Shown piece after piece: positions 43,663 to 53,783 of a stretch of 64,000 nucleotides of DNA (positions are counted from its first letter, which is position 1; the number at the start of each line of letters is the position of its first letter). The stretch is from Massilia sp. CF038 (lineage in GTDB: Bacteria; Pseudomonadota; Gammaproteobacteria; Burkholderiales; Burkholderiaceae_D). The translations under genes were made by a program, and so were the position numbers. The DNA lies in the NCBI RefSeq assembly GCF_900129765.1, contig NZ_FQWU01000006.1, positions 1 to 64,000 on the forward strand. The letters are read 5' to 3'. The notes beneath the pieces were generated by a model. The model made no database searches. It was not told the origin of the DNA and saw only the letters and a list, made by a program, of their open reading frames with translations.

Positions 43663-46600
43663 TTAGCGCAAGCCATCCTGCAGCATGCGCAGCATATCCC
43701 CGGGCGACATGCGCGCTGACAGATCACTGCCTTCGAGCAGGCTGTCGGCCAAATCACGTTTGTGCTTGTGCAGATCCACGATGCCCTCTTCGATCGTATG
43801 CCGCGCGACCAGCCGGTAGATTGTAACCGGCCTTTGCTGCCCCATGCGATGCGCGCGGTCCGAGGCCTGATCCTCGACCGCAGGATTCCACCATGGGTCC
43901 ATATGAATCACGTAATCAGCCGCGGTCAGGTTGATCCCAACCCCGCCGGCCTTCAGGCTGATCAAGAATACGTCACCGCTGCCAGCCTGGAAGGCATCCA
44001 CCCGCTTTTTACGTTCCTGCATGGGGGTTGCGCCATCGAGGTACTGGTAGGCGATGCCTTGCTGGTCCAGGTGCTTGCGGATCAGCGTCAGGTGATCGAC
44101 GAACTGGCTGAAGACCAGCACTTTATGACGATTTTCCAGCAAGCCCTCGAGCAGGTGCGCAAACACCGTCAGCTTGCTGCTTTGCAGATGCAGCTCCGGG
44201 GCGACCAGATTCGGATTGCAGCAGGCACGCCGCAGCCGCATCATCTCGGCCAGGATCTGGATCGATTTCTGTGCCTCCGGCGCCTCCAGTGCGGCCAGTT
44301 TTTCCAAGGCTTCGCGGCGCAGCGATTCGTACAGCGTGGTTTCTTCGGCGGTCAGTTCGACCGGCAGCACGATCTCGGTGCGCGGCGGCAGTTCGGACAG
44401 CACCTGGGCCTTGGTCCGGCGCAGGATGAAAGGCTGGATCAAACGCTTCAGACGCAGGCGCGCGCCTGCCTCGGCGCGTTTGTCCTGGGCCCGCTCGATC
44501 GGTCCCGCAAAGCGCAGGTTGAACTGGTCGCTGGTGCCCAGCAAACCGGGGTTGATGAAGCGGAACAGGTTCCACAACTCGCCCAGGTGGTTTTCCAGCG
44601 GGGTGCCGGTGGCAACCATGCGGAAGTCGCCCTGCAGCGCCATCACGGCCTGCGAGCGCTTGGTGGCGTTGTTCTTGATCGCCTGCGCTTCGTCCAGCAC
44701 GATCGTGGTCCAGCGCTGCTTGACGAACGATGGTGCTTCCAGCTGCAGCAAGCCGTAACTGGCGATCACCAGATCGAAAGGCCCGGCTTCGCTCAGCATG
44801 GCGGCGCGGTCGCCGGGTCCGAACAGCTTGACGTTCAGGGTGGGGGCAAAGCGCGCCGCCTCGCTGATCCAGTTCATGCAGACGGAGGTAGGGGCAATGA
44901 CGAGGGTTGGTCCTTGTGGCGCGCGCATCAGAATCAGCGCCAGCGCCTGCAGCGTTTTGCCCAGGCCCATGTCGTCGGCCAGGCAGGCGCCGACGCCCCA
45001 GTGGGCCAGGCGCGCCAGCCATTCGAAGCCTTCCAGCTGATAGTCCCGCAGCTGCGCTTGCAGGGTACTGGGCAGCTGCGGCGTGTAGCTGGTGTTATCG
45101 GCCATGCGCGCCAGATGCGCGCGCCAGGCCTGGTCAGCATCGACGCTACCCGCGTCGTTGGCCAGGTCTTCCAGCGCGAAGCTGGCCAGCGGGTGCACGC
45201 GCACGCCATCACCATGCTCGGTGCCAAAGGCCGACAGCTCCATCAAGCGCCGGTGCAGCTCGGAGGTCAGGGCCAGGAATTGGTTGTCGCCCAGTGCGAC
45301 AAAGCGGCCTCGGCTCGACTTGAGTGATTCGAGCAAGGTGCGCAGATCCATGACGCGATTTTCGTCAATCTGCAGTTCGGCCTTGGCCGCGAACCAGTCC
45401 TTGTCGCGCTTGATGCTCAATCGGACCGATTTGGAATCGGCCTTTTTCACGACCCGGAACGATTCGCCTTCCGGCCACGCCATGACCACCTGGTCCGTGT
45501 CCAGTGCTTGCAGTTCGCTTAATAGTTCCAGGCAGGCGATGGGCTGGCCCAGCAGCCACTCGCCATGATCGGCTTCGGCTTCTTCCAGCGTCCGGCAATG
45601 CGCGACCAGCTGCCGTTCGGCTTCGCGTTCGGCGCTCAGGTCGCGCCGCGCTTCAACCCGCACGCCGTTGACGTCGGCAATCACGCTTTCGTGGCCGGAG
45701 CCGGGTGCGTAGTAGGCTCCGGCGTCAGGCAGGGGGCGCACCAGGATCTGCATTTTCAGGCCGTGCTGGTAGGGCAGCAAATGCACGTGCAGGCGCGGGT
45801 CCGCCTTGACCTGCGCAATGTCGCCCGCGCTGCTGCCAATATCGGATTGCACCGTCACGATGGACGAGATGGCGCCGATCGCCTTGAGCACCTGCTTTTC
45901 CGCGTGCAGCGGCACTACCAGGCCATCGCCCACAATGGCGCCAATGCGGCGATGCTCGTCCTTGATGCGCACAACCCGCAGACGAGTCGGCGTTTCGCGG
46001 GTCACGACCACGTCGTCGGTATCGTCCAGAATGGCGGGCCGCATGCTGATGGTGACGTTGACCGGGTCGGCCTTGATCAGCAGCTCCGGCTCGCCAGGCA
46101 GCAGTTCGACTCGCGTGGCGGGGGACTCGATCCAGTACAGCATGGGGTGGCCAATCAGCGCTGCCACCGCTTTCTCGAGGTCGAATTCGTAGCGCGCACC
46201 GCTGCTGCTGTAGTACTTGTAAGCCTTGATGGTGGCAATCGCATTCAAGTCCTGGGCCGTCAAGAATTCCATCGTCGGCGCGTCTTCTGCCAATCGCTTC
46301 AGACCCACCGCGCGGCCGCGGCTCCAGCCGCCCTGCGCATCGCGCTTCTGTTCGCGCGGTTCAAGTTCCTGCACGCCGTAGTGCGGATCGAACTTGATGC
46401 CCCATACCAGGCGCGTTTCCTTGACCACTTCGACGTTCACCGCCGGCTGCAAGTTGATCAGCGCGTTGAGCTGGCGCTGCCATGGCTCTTCGCGCTCGAA
46501 CCAGGCGGCAAATTCGCCGAAGCGGTGCTGCTGGCGCAGGGCGATGGCACGCTGTTCGAATGGGACCCGTCCCAGGCGCCCCAGCAGCGACGCCAGCTGC

Positions 46601-47793
46601 GCGCTGAGCAGATCGAAGCCGGCCCGCTCGGACAGATCCAGCATGTCTTCAATGGCGGCCTTGCGCTCATTGAGCTGTGGCTGGGCCAGCCAGTAGTGGA
46701 GCAAGGCGCGGAACAGATAGGGCTGCATGGCCGTTTCCCAGTTACGGGTCGGGAGCACGGCCGCATCGACCGTGCCGCCCCGGATCTGGCGCAGCATGCT
46801 CAGTTGCTGGTAGACGGCCGTGTCGTGGCTTTGCACGGCACGCGTGGCGATATCGAGATACGCTTCCGCCGCCTTGTGGTGCTTCGGGTCGGTGCTGCGC
46901 AGCAGGGCCAGCACATATAAATGGCCGCCAAAACCCGGGAAGCACATTTTGCGCTTGCCGGTTTCGCGGCGCAGCGTCTTGAGGGCGGCTTCAAAGCCGG
47001 CAATGGCCTGTTCCAGGTCGTCGCGCAGCAGCGCAATCACGCTGCGGTAAAACAGCGCGAGCGAGTCGTCCAGGTCGTCCAGCATGGCGTGCGCGTCGTC
47101 CAGGCGCCCGCACAGGATCAAATGTTCAGCCATCACCGCGCGCAATGCCATCGATGGCGCACCCTTGGCCATGTGGCGTTCAGCGTAGCTGCGGATCAGC
47201 GGCGCGCTGGCCGGCTCGCGCTGGGTATTCTCGACCAGCACGGTCAGCACTTCGTCGCGCAGCAAGGGGTGGATGCGGGCAAACAGTTCGGGCTCGAACG
47301 GACGCGCACAGATGTCGACCAGCGGGTGCAGATAGCCCGCTTCATGGCATGCCATGCATGCGGCCAGCAAGGGGAAGGCCACGTCCGGATCGCCGCCGCC
47401 GATCAGGCAAATGCGCAGCAGCGCAATGCCCTGACGGTAGCTGCGCAAAATTGCGGCGCCTTCCCAGTTGCGCCGCAATGGCGCCAGCGCCTGGTAGGCC
47501 GTGGCCATCGGCGCAAATTTGCCGCTGTCGAGCAAGGCCTTGAGGGCGGGCCAGGTGAGTTCCGGCGTGGCCACCCAGCCGCGGTGGTTCATTTCGGCGA
47601 TCACGCCCAGGGCGCGCAGTTTGGCCAGATCGTAGGCCAGCAAATCGTCGTCGTCCCCAATTTCGGCGGCGGCAAGATGCTCCAGAATGCGTGTGCGGCC
47701 CATCGGCTCGCCGGCCAGGGCGAGCAGCGCCACGATCATTTTTTCGTGAAAATCGAGTGCTTCAAACTGCGCGTGCAAAGCTGTTCCGGTCAT
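43663..47793 (-). CDS. Large SNF2-family ATPase
   Basis: The 1376-residue protein starts at ATG 47793, overlapping the S9 peptidase stop; the longer open frame is not coding in family terms. The C-terminal ~480 residues are the motor: GLGKT at 943-947, DEAQ at 1034-1037, then GTPLENHLGELWNLF, FSQFVDHL, LKAGGVGINLTAADYVIH and DRAHRMGQ. The long N-terminal part (about 900 residues) begins with a helical region (ALDFHEKMIVALLALAGEP), then a tetratricopeptide-like stretch rich in Ala/Leu/Arg, and ends in beta-rich segments. It resembles the large bacterial HepA/SNF2 proteins but has no clear SWIM finger. Substrate unknown. Confidence 0.9.
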   Translation of the reverse strand: MTGTALHAQFEALDFHEKMIVALLALAGEPMGRTRILEHLAAAEIGDDDDLLAYDLAKLRALGVIAEMNHRGWVATPELTWPALKALLDSGKFAPMATAYQALAPLRRNWEGAAILRSYRQGIALLRICLIGGGDPDVAFPLLAACMACHEAGYLHPLVDICARPFEPELFARIHPLLRDEVLTVLVENTQREPASAPLIRSYAERHMAKGAPSMALRAVMAEHLILCGRLDDAHAMLDDLDDSLALFYRSVIALLRDDLEQAIAGFEAALKTLRRETGKRKMCFPGFGGHLYVLALLRSTDPKHHKAAEAYLDIATRAVQSHDTAVYQQLSMLRQIRGGTVDAAVLPTRNWETAMQPYLFRALLHYWLAQPQLNERKAAIEDMLDLSERAGFDLLSAQLASLLGRLGRVPFEQRAIALRQQHRFGEFAAWFEREEPWQRQLNALINLQPAVNVEVVKETRLVWGIKFDPHYGVQELEPREQKRDAQGGWSRGRAVGLKRLAEDAPTMEFLTAQDLNAIATIKAYKYYSSSGARYEFDLEKAVAALIGHPMLYWIESPATRVELLPGEPELLIKADPVNVTISMRPAILDDTDDVVVTRETPTRLRVVRIKDEHRRIGAIVGDGLVVPLHAEKQVLKAIGAISSIVTVQSDIGSSAGDIAQVKADPRLHVHLLPYQHGLKMQILVRPLPDAGAYYAPGSGHESVIADVNGVRVEARRDLSAEREAERQLVAHCRTLEEAEADHGEWLLGQPIACLELLSELQALDTDQVVMAWPEGESFRVVKKADSKSVRLSIKRDKDWFAAKAELQIDENRVMDLRTLLESLKSSRGRFVALGDNQFLALTSELHRRLMELSAFGTEHGDGVRVHPLASFALEDLANDAGSVDADQAWRAHLARMADNTSYTPQLPSTLQAQLRDYQLEGFEWLARLAHWGVGACLADDMGLGKTLQALALILMRAPQGPTLVIAPTSVCMNWISEAARFAPTLNVKLFGPGDRAAMLSEAGPFDLVIASYGLLQLEAPSFVKQRWTTIVLDEAQAIKNNATKRSQAVMALQGDFRMVATGTPLENHLGELWNLFRFINPGLLGTSDQFNLRFAGPIERAQDKRAEAGARLRLKRLIQPFILRRTKAQVLSELPPRTEIVLPVELTAEETTLYESLRREALEKLAALEAPEAQKSIQILAEMMRLRRACCNPNLVAPELHLQSSKLTVFAHLLEGLLENRHKVLVFSQFVDHLTLIRKHLDQQGIAYQYLDGATPMQERKKRVDAFQAGSGDVFLISLKAGGVGINLTAADYVIHMDPWWNPAVEDQASDRAHRMGQQRPVTIYRLVARHTIEEGIVDLHKHKRDLADSLLEGSDLSARMSPGDMLRMLQDGLR

Positions 47794-49733
47794 GCGGCGC
47801 CAGGCAGGTTGTCGATGCTGACCGGCGCTGGCGCCCCGGGCGCGCTCAGGCCGAACATGCGCAGGTAGAAATACAGTTCCGCCTCCAGCGTGCGCACGAT
47901 GCTGTCCGCCTTGCGAAAGCCATGACCCTCGCCTTCGAGCGTCATGTATGCCACCGGCACGCCGTTCTTGCGCAGCGCGTCGACCATGACCTCCGATTGC
48001 TGGGGCGGCACCACCTTGTCGTCCAGACCCTGGAAGAAGATCATCGGCCGCGTAAGGCGCTGCGCATGGTTGATTGGCGAGCGTGCCTGGTACAGGGCAT
48101 CGGCTTCCGGCTTCGGGGCGATCAGGTATTCGTTGTAGTGCGATTCGAATTTGTGCGAGTCGGCGTCCAGGCCCTTCAGGTCGGACACGCCATAGTAGCT
48201 GGCACCGGCCTTGAATACATCGTGGAAGGTGAGCGCGCACAGGGTCGTCAGGCCGCCGGCGCTGCCGCCGCGGATCACCAGGCGCTCCGGGTCGACCACG
48301 CCGCGGTGGGCCAGGTAGCGTGCGCCGGCAACGCAGTCGTCGACGTCGACCACGCCCCACTGGCCACGCAGCGCGTCGCGGTACTCGCGTCCAAAGCCGC
48401 TGCTGCCGCCGTAGTTCACATCGAGCACGGCAAAGCCACGGCTGGTCCAGAACTGAATCGGCAGCTTGAGCGTATTGCTGGCCATGCCGGTCGGGCCGCC
48501 GTGGCTGATCACCATCAGTGGCGGGCGCGTGTCGGGCAAGGCTTCAATGGCCGCATTGCAGGGCGGGTAGTAGAACGCATGCGCAATGCGGTTGCCGCTG
48601 GTGGGATAGGTGATGCTTTCCGGGACCGACAGGTAGCCGGCCGGCGGCAGCGCTGTGATCGACTGGGCCAGCACTTGCTGGCCGGCGTTGTCCAGGTTGA
48701 TGCGCGCCAGCTCCACCGGAATGGTGGGCGCGCCGCCCAGCATTACCGCCACGCCGGCACTGACGCGCAGGTCGCGGATTTCCTCGTACGGGTTGGGAAT
48801 CGGGTGCAGCTTGCCGCTGGCCGTGGACAGCTGCGCCAGGCGGCTGATGCCATGTTCGATGTAGGTACAGACAATCTCGCCTTCGGCGCGAAAGCCATAC
48901 ATCGAGCCGCCAAAAGTCCAGTGGGGCAGGCCGAATTCTGCTGCGCGGTCGCACAAGGGCTCGATTGCATTGTCCACCAGCCGGTACAAATTCCACCAAC
49001 CGCTGCGGTCCGACACAAAGTGCAGCACGCCCGCTGGCGACCATTCGGGCTGGCAGATTGATTCTTGCGGCCCGCCGGCCACCAGCTGGGGCAGGCCCAG
49101 CGTGCCGTCGGCCAGTACCTCGGCCAGCCACAGTTCGCTGCCTTGCCACGGCATGCGCGGATGGTCCCAGCTGATCCAGGCCAGCGATTTGCCATCGGCT
49201 GACAGGCGCGGCGCAGCGTAAAAGTCGCTGCCGTCCATGAGCACTGTTTCGCTGCCATCGGCGCCGATGGCGCACAGCGTATTGACAGGTTGCGCGCTGC
49301 CTGCAGTATGGTCTTCACGCACGCTGATCAGGCGCTGGCGCTGCTGGTCGAATACGAAGTCGGCGTGGCGCAAGGCGCCGCCCGCGGTCAGGGCGACCGG
49401 CGCGGCGCCGTTGCGGATGACGTAAATGCGGTTGTCGGCGAAATGCGAAAACCAGACCACGCCACCGGCCACTAGGCTGGCACCGCCGCCATACTCGTGC
49501 ACGCGGGTGCGCACGTTGAACGGTGCCGGTGTCATTTCGACGATCTCGCTGCCGCGCTGACGCAGCATGGTGGTGCGGCCACCCTCGCTGGCGCGGCCAG
49601 CCAGCCAGTACACGGCGTCACCGTCAAGCTGCGGCTGCGACAGGGGCGAGGCGCCTGCCGCCACGACCGCCGCCGTGATCGGGGAGGGCCAGATGCCGTA
49701 GGCGGCGCTGCGTTTGGTGTTCGGTGCGGTCAT
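47790..49733 (-). CDS. S9-family prolyl oligopeptidase-like peptidase
   Basis: The 647-residue protein has an N-terminal beta-propeller region and a C-terminal alpha/beta hydrolase domain (about 385-640). The nucleophile is in RGGSAGGLTTL, with DVNYGGSSGFGREYR before it. The catalytic acid and His are probably in QGLDDKVVPP and EGEGHGFRK. This fits acylaminoacyl-peptidase or dipeptidyl-peptidase IV types. No signal peptide is visible, so it is cytoplasmic. The next gene overlaps it by 4 bp. Confidence 0.9.
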   Translation of the reverse strand: MTAPNTKRSAAYGIWPSPITAAVVAAGASPLSQPQLDGDAVYWLAGRASEGGRTTMLRQRGSEIVEMTPAPFNVRTRVHEYGGGASLVAGGVVWFSHFADNRIYVIRNGAAPVALTAGGALRHADFVFDQQRQRLISVREDHTAGSAQPVNTLCAIGADGSETVLMDGSDFYAAPRLSADGKSLAWISWDHPRMPWQGSELWLAEVLADGTLGLPQLVAGGPQESICQPEWSPAGVLHFVSDRSGWWNLYRLVDNAIEPLCDRAAEFGLPHWTFGGSMYGFRAEGEIVCTYIEHGISRLAQLSTASGKLHPIPNPYEEIRDLRVSAGVAVMLGGAPTIPVELARINLDNAGQQVLAQSITALPPAGYLSVPESITYPTSGNRIAHAFYYPPCNAAIEALPDTRPPLMVISHGGPTGMASNTLKLPIQFWTSRGFAVLDVNYGGSSGFGREYRDALRGQWGVVDVDDCVAGARYLAHRGVVDPERLVIRGGSAGGLTTLCALTFHDVFKAGASYYGVSDLKGLDADSHKFESHYNEYLIAPKPEADALYQARSPINHAQRLTRPMIFFQGLDDKVVPPQQSEVMVDALRKNGVPVAYMTLEGEGHGFRKADSIVRTLEAELYFYLRMFGLSAPGAPAPVSIDNLPGAA

Positions 49734-49866
49734 GGCGGGTCCGGTGGGGTTAAAAGCAGTAAAGCATGATAGAGAATCCCCGTCAGCGGCGCAATCGCAC
49801 CGCGTGCGGCGGTGCGCCGTGGGAATGCGATAATAGCGCCTTTATTCCCGCTTTCGATTGTCTCCC

Positions 49867-50946
49867 ATGCCACAATTCGCCCTGCTTCAGAACGATACCT
49901 TCCTGCGCGCCCTGCTGCGCCAGCCAACCGACTATACGCCTGTATGGCTGATGCGCCAGGCTGGCCGCTACCTGCCGGAATACCGCGCCACGCGCGAAAA
50001 AGCAGGATCGTTCCTGGGCCTGGCCAAAAATCCGGACTACGCGACCGAAGTGACGCTGCAGCCAATCGACCGTTACCCGCTTGATGCCTCGATCCTGTTC
50101 TCCGACATTCTGACCGTGCCCGATGCGATGGGCTTGGGACTGTATTTCGTCGACGGCGAAGGCCCGAAGTTCGAGCGTCCGCTGCGCACCGAGGCCGATG
50201 TCATGGCACTGCGCGAGCCCGATCTCGCTTCGCTCGACTATGTGTTCAAGGCCGTCACCCAGATCCGCACGGCTCTCAATGGCCGCGTGCCGCTGATCGG
50301 CTTCTCGGGCAGCCCGTGGACGCTGGCCTGCTACATGGTGGAAGGCGGCGGCTCCAAGGAATTCCACACGATTAAAAAGATGCTGTACAACCGTCCCGAC
50401 CTGATGCACCGCATCCTCGAGACCAATGCCAGCGCGGTGGCGGCCTATCTGAACGCGCAGATCGACGCTGGCGCGCAAGCAGTCATGATTTTCGACTCGT
50501 GGGGCGGCGCGCTGGCCGATGGGGCCTACCAGACCTTCTCGCTGCAGTACATGCAAAAAGTGATGGCGCAGCTCAAGCGCGAAAAAGACGGCGTGCGTAT
50601 TCCGGCGGTGGTGTTCACCAAGGGCGGCGGCCTCTGGCTCGAACAGATCGCCGACATCGGCGCCGACGCAGTGGGCCTGGACTGGACCGTCGATCTGGGC
50701 CGTGCGCGCGCCCTGGTCGGCCACAAGGTCGCCTTGCAGGGCAATCTGGACCCGGCCATTTTGTTTGCCAGCCCGGACCAGATCCGCGCCGAAGTCGAAC
50801 GCACCCTCACGGCCTACGGCAAACCAGCTGCGGGCGGCGGTCACGTGTTCAACCTGGGCCACGGTATTTCGCAATTCACGCCGCCAGAGTCCGTTACGGC
50901 GATGGTGGACGCAGTCCACAGCTTCAGCCGCCAGCAACGTGCCTGA
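49867..50946 (+). CDS. hemE: Uroporphyrinogen decarboxylase
   Basis: HemE decarboxylates the four acetate side chains of uroporphyrinogen III in haem synthesis. The 359-residue protein has the N-terminal signature [16 protein letters not shown] and the second [20 protein letters not shown], both HemE hallmarks. ATG 49867 is chosen; an upstream TTG at 49858 is possible. It lies upstream of priA, a common betaproteobacterial neighbourhood. Confidence 0.98.
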   Translation: MPQFALLQNDTFLRALLRQPTDYTPVWLMRQAGRYLPEYRATREKAGSFLGLAKNPDYATEVTLQPIDRYPLDASILFSDILTVPDAMGLGLYFVDGEGPKFERPLRTEADVMALREPDLASLDYVFKAVTQIRTALNGRVPLIGFSGSPWTLACYMVEGGGSKEFHTIKKMLYNRPDLMHRILETNASAVAAYLNAQIDAGAQAVMIFDSWGGALADGAYQTFSLQYMQKVMAQLKREKDGVRIPAVVFTKGGGLWLEQIADIGADAVGLDWTVDLGRARALVGHKVALQGNLDPAILFASPDQIRAEVERTLTAYGKPAAGGGHVFNLGHGISQFTPPESVTAMVDAVHSFSRQQRA

Positions 50947-51697
50947 TATGTAGTTTGGGTACAGGCTTGCCTGAAAAGACAAGCTTGTCCACCCTCTTGC
51001 AGGGTGCTGCACTGCCCCGTGAAAATCACACTTATTCACAATTTTTCAAAAACGCTAAACGACTTATTAACATTTTCAAAATGAAAACGCACTTTGCGCA
51101 AGTCATTGAATTTTAAGTCTTTTTGATTTTATGCTCTGCAGTTCGGAACGTTTGCCCCACGCTTGGCCTCATAGGGAAAATGGCTTTTTCAGCGTATTGT
51201 CCACAAAGTTATCAACAGCTTCTGTGGATAAAAATAAAAAGACCTGCGTTTACCGTGGGTTAGCGAATTTGATGAGGTTTCACATGAGGTTCGTGCTGCA
51301 TTGCATGATATTTTGATACCGGATGTTGCTGCATGATTCGGCGCGGTAAGCAAATATCTTTTCTTGGTGCTTCTAGGCAAGAAAATAGACCAAAAACGGG
51401 GCGCAATTGACTACAGGCGCACCATTTTTATGACAGGTTATGCACAGTAAACCTCCCCCAGGTAGCGATTTCAGCCTCTCTGGGGTGATATTTGTAAGTT
51501 ATTGATTTTTAAAGAATTTTTAAACTTGATTTTTGGTAGAGGTGAGCCTGCCTTGTGATAGCGCAAACCTTTTCCCTCATGGGAATTTGTTTTGTCCACA
51601 AAGTTGTCCACATCTTTCCTGGCGCTGTGAACAAGCCTGCCAGTTCCGGCCTCGATCGGCCTTTTTCGCACTATTTTCCGTCTCCATACGCGCCTGC
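50947..51697. other. AT-rich intergenic region with a DnaA-box-like cluster
   Basis: This 751-bp gap between hemE and priA has no credible gene. It is much more AT-rich than its surroundings, with long A/T runs at about 51041-51130 and 51490-51535. Seven 9-mers match or nearly match the DnaA box TTATNCACA: TTATTCACA at 51032, TTGTCCACA at 51197, TTATCAACA at 51209, TGTGGATAA at 51223 (exact TTATCCACA on the minus strand), TTATGCACA at 51438, and TTGTCCACA at 51592 and 51604. Three of them fall within 35 bp. The region could be a replication origin, a DnaA-titration site or a DnaA-controlled promoter of priA. Confidence 0.6.
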
Positions 51698-53719
51698 ATG
51701 GCTTACTGCATCCTGAACATTGCGCTGGACACCCCCCTGACCAGCAGTTTTGACTACCGCTGGCCATGCGCGCCGGGTGACGAGCCGCAAGTTGGTCAAT
51801 TGGCATTGGTCAGTTTTGGACGGCGTGAGGTAATTGGACTCATCCTTGAAGTGCGCCATCAGACCGAGGTGCCGGCCGAAAAGCTCAAGGATGCGCTGGC
51901 CGTGCGCAGCCAGCTGGCGCCCTTGTCGGCCCAATGGCTGGCGCTGGCCGCCTTTGCCGCCGACTACTATCAGCGCCCGCTGGGCGAAGTGGCCTTGCCC
52001 GGTTTGCCGAAAAATTTGCGCGTCCTGACCACGGTGGCGCTGGACCGGGCCCTGAAAAAGCTCGACAAGCCGATGGCGGCGCACGATCACACGCCGTTCG
52101 ACATGCCTGCCCTGAATCCCGCCCAGCAGCAGGCCGCCGACGCCATTGGGGGCGCAGCCGGCTTCAATCCCATTTTGCTGTACGGTGTGACGGGCAGCGG
52201 CAAGACGGAAGTGTATCTGCAGGCGTGCGCCCAGGTGCTGGCGCGCGAACGTGAAGGCCAGATCCTGATCCTGGTCCCCGAGATCAATCTGACCCCCCAG
52301 CTCGAAGGGAACATTCGCGCGCGCTTCCCGGGTGTGATGCTGGCCACGCTGCACAGCAGCCTGTCCGAGGGCGAACGCATGCTGCACTGGCTGGCCGCGC
52401 ACCAGGGCAAGGCGCGCATTGTGCTGGGCACGCGTCTGGCGATTCTCGCTTCGCTGCCCAACCTGAAAATGATCGTCATCGACGAGGAGCACGATCCTTC
52501 CTACAAACAGCAGGAAGGGCTGCGCTATTCGGCGCGTGACCTGGCTGTCTGGCGTGCGCGCCAGCTGGGCATTCCGATCGTGCTTGGCTCGGCCACGCCA
52601 TCGCTGGAAAGCTGGCACCATGCTGGCTCGGGACGCTATCGCAAGCTCGAACTGCGCGAGCGCGCCGTGCGCGACGCGGTACTGCCGCGCGTGAAGCTGC
52701 TCGACATGGAACGCGACAAACCCAAGGACGGCCTGACCGCGCAGCTGATTGCGGCACTGCGCCAGCGCATGGAGCGTGGCGAACAGTCGCTCCTGTTCCT
52801 GAACCGGCGCGGCTATGCGCCCGTGATTTGCTGCGAGTCGTGCGGCTGGATCAGCGACTGCACGCGCTGCACCTCCTTCATGGTGCTGCACAAGCCCGAG
52901 CACCGGCTGCGCTGCCACCACTGCAGCCTGGAGATGCGCATTCCGCGTCACTGCCCCACTTGCGGTAATGTCGACCTGCAGCCGCTGGGCCGCGGTACCC
53001 AGCGGGTGGAGGAAGGCTTGCAGCAGATGTTCCCGGAAGCGCGCATTCTGCGCATCGATGCCGACTCCACTCGCCGCAAGGGCAGCGCGCAGGCAGCCTT
53101 TGATACTGTCCATCGGGGCGAAGTCGACATCCTGATCGGCACCCAGATGGTCGCCAAGGGACACGATTTTAAAAAACTCACGCTGGTCGGCATTCTGAAT
53201 CCCGACACCGCGCTGTTCTCCCAGGATTACCGCGCCAGCGAGCGCCTGTTTGCGCAGCTGATGCAGGTGGCGGGGCGGGCCGGGCGGGCCGCACGCCAGG
53301 AAGGCGGCAGCGTCAGCGAGGTGCTGATCCAGACCCGCTATGCGGCACATCCCCTGTATTCGGCCGTCGTCAATCACGACTACGACCGGTTTGCCGGCGC
53401 CCTGCTCGATGAACGGCGCCAGGCCGCGCTGCCACCGTATATGTACCAGGCGCTGATGCGCGCCGAAGCACCGGAGCTGGCCACCGCCATCGCTTTCCTC
53501 GAAAGTGCACGTGACTGCATTGAGCACGAGGGCATTACCATTAACGACCCGATTCCGATGACGATGACCCGGGTGCACAACGTCGACCGCGCGCAGCTGC
53601 TGGTAGAAAGCGCGTCGCGGCCAGTCCTGCAAGCGTTTCTCAAGGCTTGGCTGGGCGCCGTGCGCGAGATGAAAAGCCGCGTCAAATGGTCGCTCGAGGT
53701 GGACCCGCTCGACATTTGA
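51698..53719 (+). CDS. priA: Primosomal protein N' (replication restart helicase)
   Basis: PriA reloads the replisome at stalled forks. The 673-residue protein has an N-terminal DNA-binding domain, Walker A GSGKT at 166-170 (GVTGSGKTEVYLQ), DEEH in VIDEEHDPSYKQQ, and the zinc-binding cysteine block CCESCGWISDCTRC ... CHHC ... CPTCG around 380-430. ATG 51698 is chosen because MAYCILNIALDTPL is the usual N-terminus; the frame extends upstream only by chance. It is preceded by the DnaA-box-rich gap and followed by a terminator. Confidence 0.97.
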   Translation: MAYCILNIALDTPLTSSFDYRWPCAPGDEPQVGQLALVSFGRREVIGLILEVRHQTEVPAEKLKDALAVRSQLAPLSAQWLALAAFAADYYQRPLGEVALPGLPKNLRVLTTVALDRALKKLDKPMAAHDHTPFDMPALNPAQQQAADAIGGAAGFNPILLYGVTGSGKTEVYLQACAQVLAREREGQILILVPEINLTPQLEGNIRARFPGVMLATLHSSLSEGERMLHWLAAHQGKARIVLGTRLAILASLPNLKMIVIDEEHDPSYKQQEGLRYSARDLAVWRARQLGIPIVLGSATPSLESWHHAGSGRYRKLELRERAVRDAVLPRVKLLDMERDKPKDGLTAQLIAALRQRMERGEQSLLFLNRRGYAPVICCESCGWISDCTRCTSFMVLHKPEHRLRCHHCSLEMRIPRHCPTCGNVDLQPLGRGTQRVEEGLQQMFPEARILRIDADSTRRKGSAQAAFDTVHRGEVDILIGTQMVAKGHDFKKLTLVGILNPDTALFSQDYRASERLFAQLMQVAGRAGRAARQEGGSVSEVLIQTRYAAHPLYSAVVNHDYDRFAGALLDERRQAALPPYMYQALMRAEAPELATAIAFLESARDCIEHEGITINDPIPMTMTRVHNVDRAQLLVESASRPVLQAFLKAWLGAVREMKSRVKWSLEVDPLDI

Positions 53720-53729
53720 AGCGGGCATG

Positions 53730-53756
53730 AAAAAAGGCGGCCATGGCCGCCTTTTT
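53730..53756. terminator. Bidirectional terminator between priA and the PEP-CTERM gene
   Basis: A perfect GGCGGCCATGGCCGCC palindrome is flanked by AAAAAA on the left and TTTTT on the right, so it can terminate both convergent transcripts. It begins 11 nt after the priA stop and lies 28 nt beyond the PEP-CTERM stop. Confidence 0.9.
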
Positions 53757-53783
53757 GCTGTGCTGGTGCTGCGCCAGCGCGGC

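Noticed and set aside
51131-51316. 61-codon open frame in the hemE-priA gap
   Set aside because: It covers the DnaA-box cluster, has no ribosome site and no resemblance to a protein family.
50947-51697. A firm call of oriC
   Set aside because: dnaA/dnaN are not in the window and the major operons to the left point toward this site, so it is only listed as a candidate.
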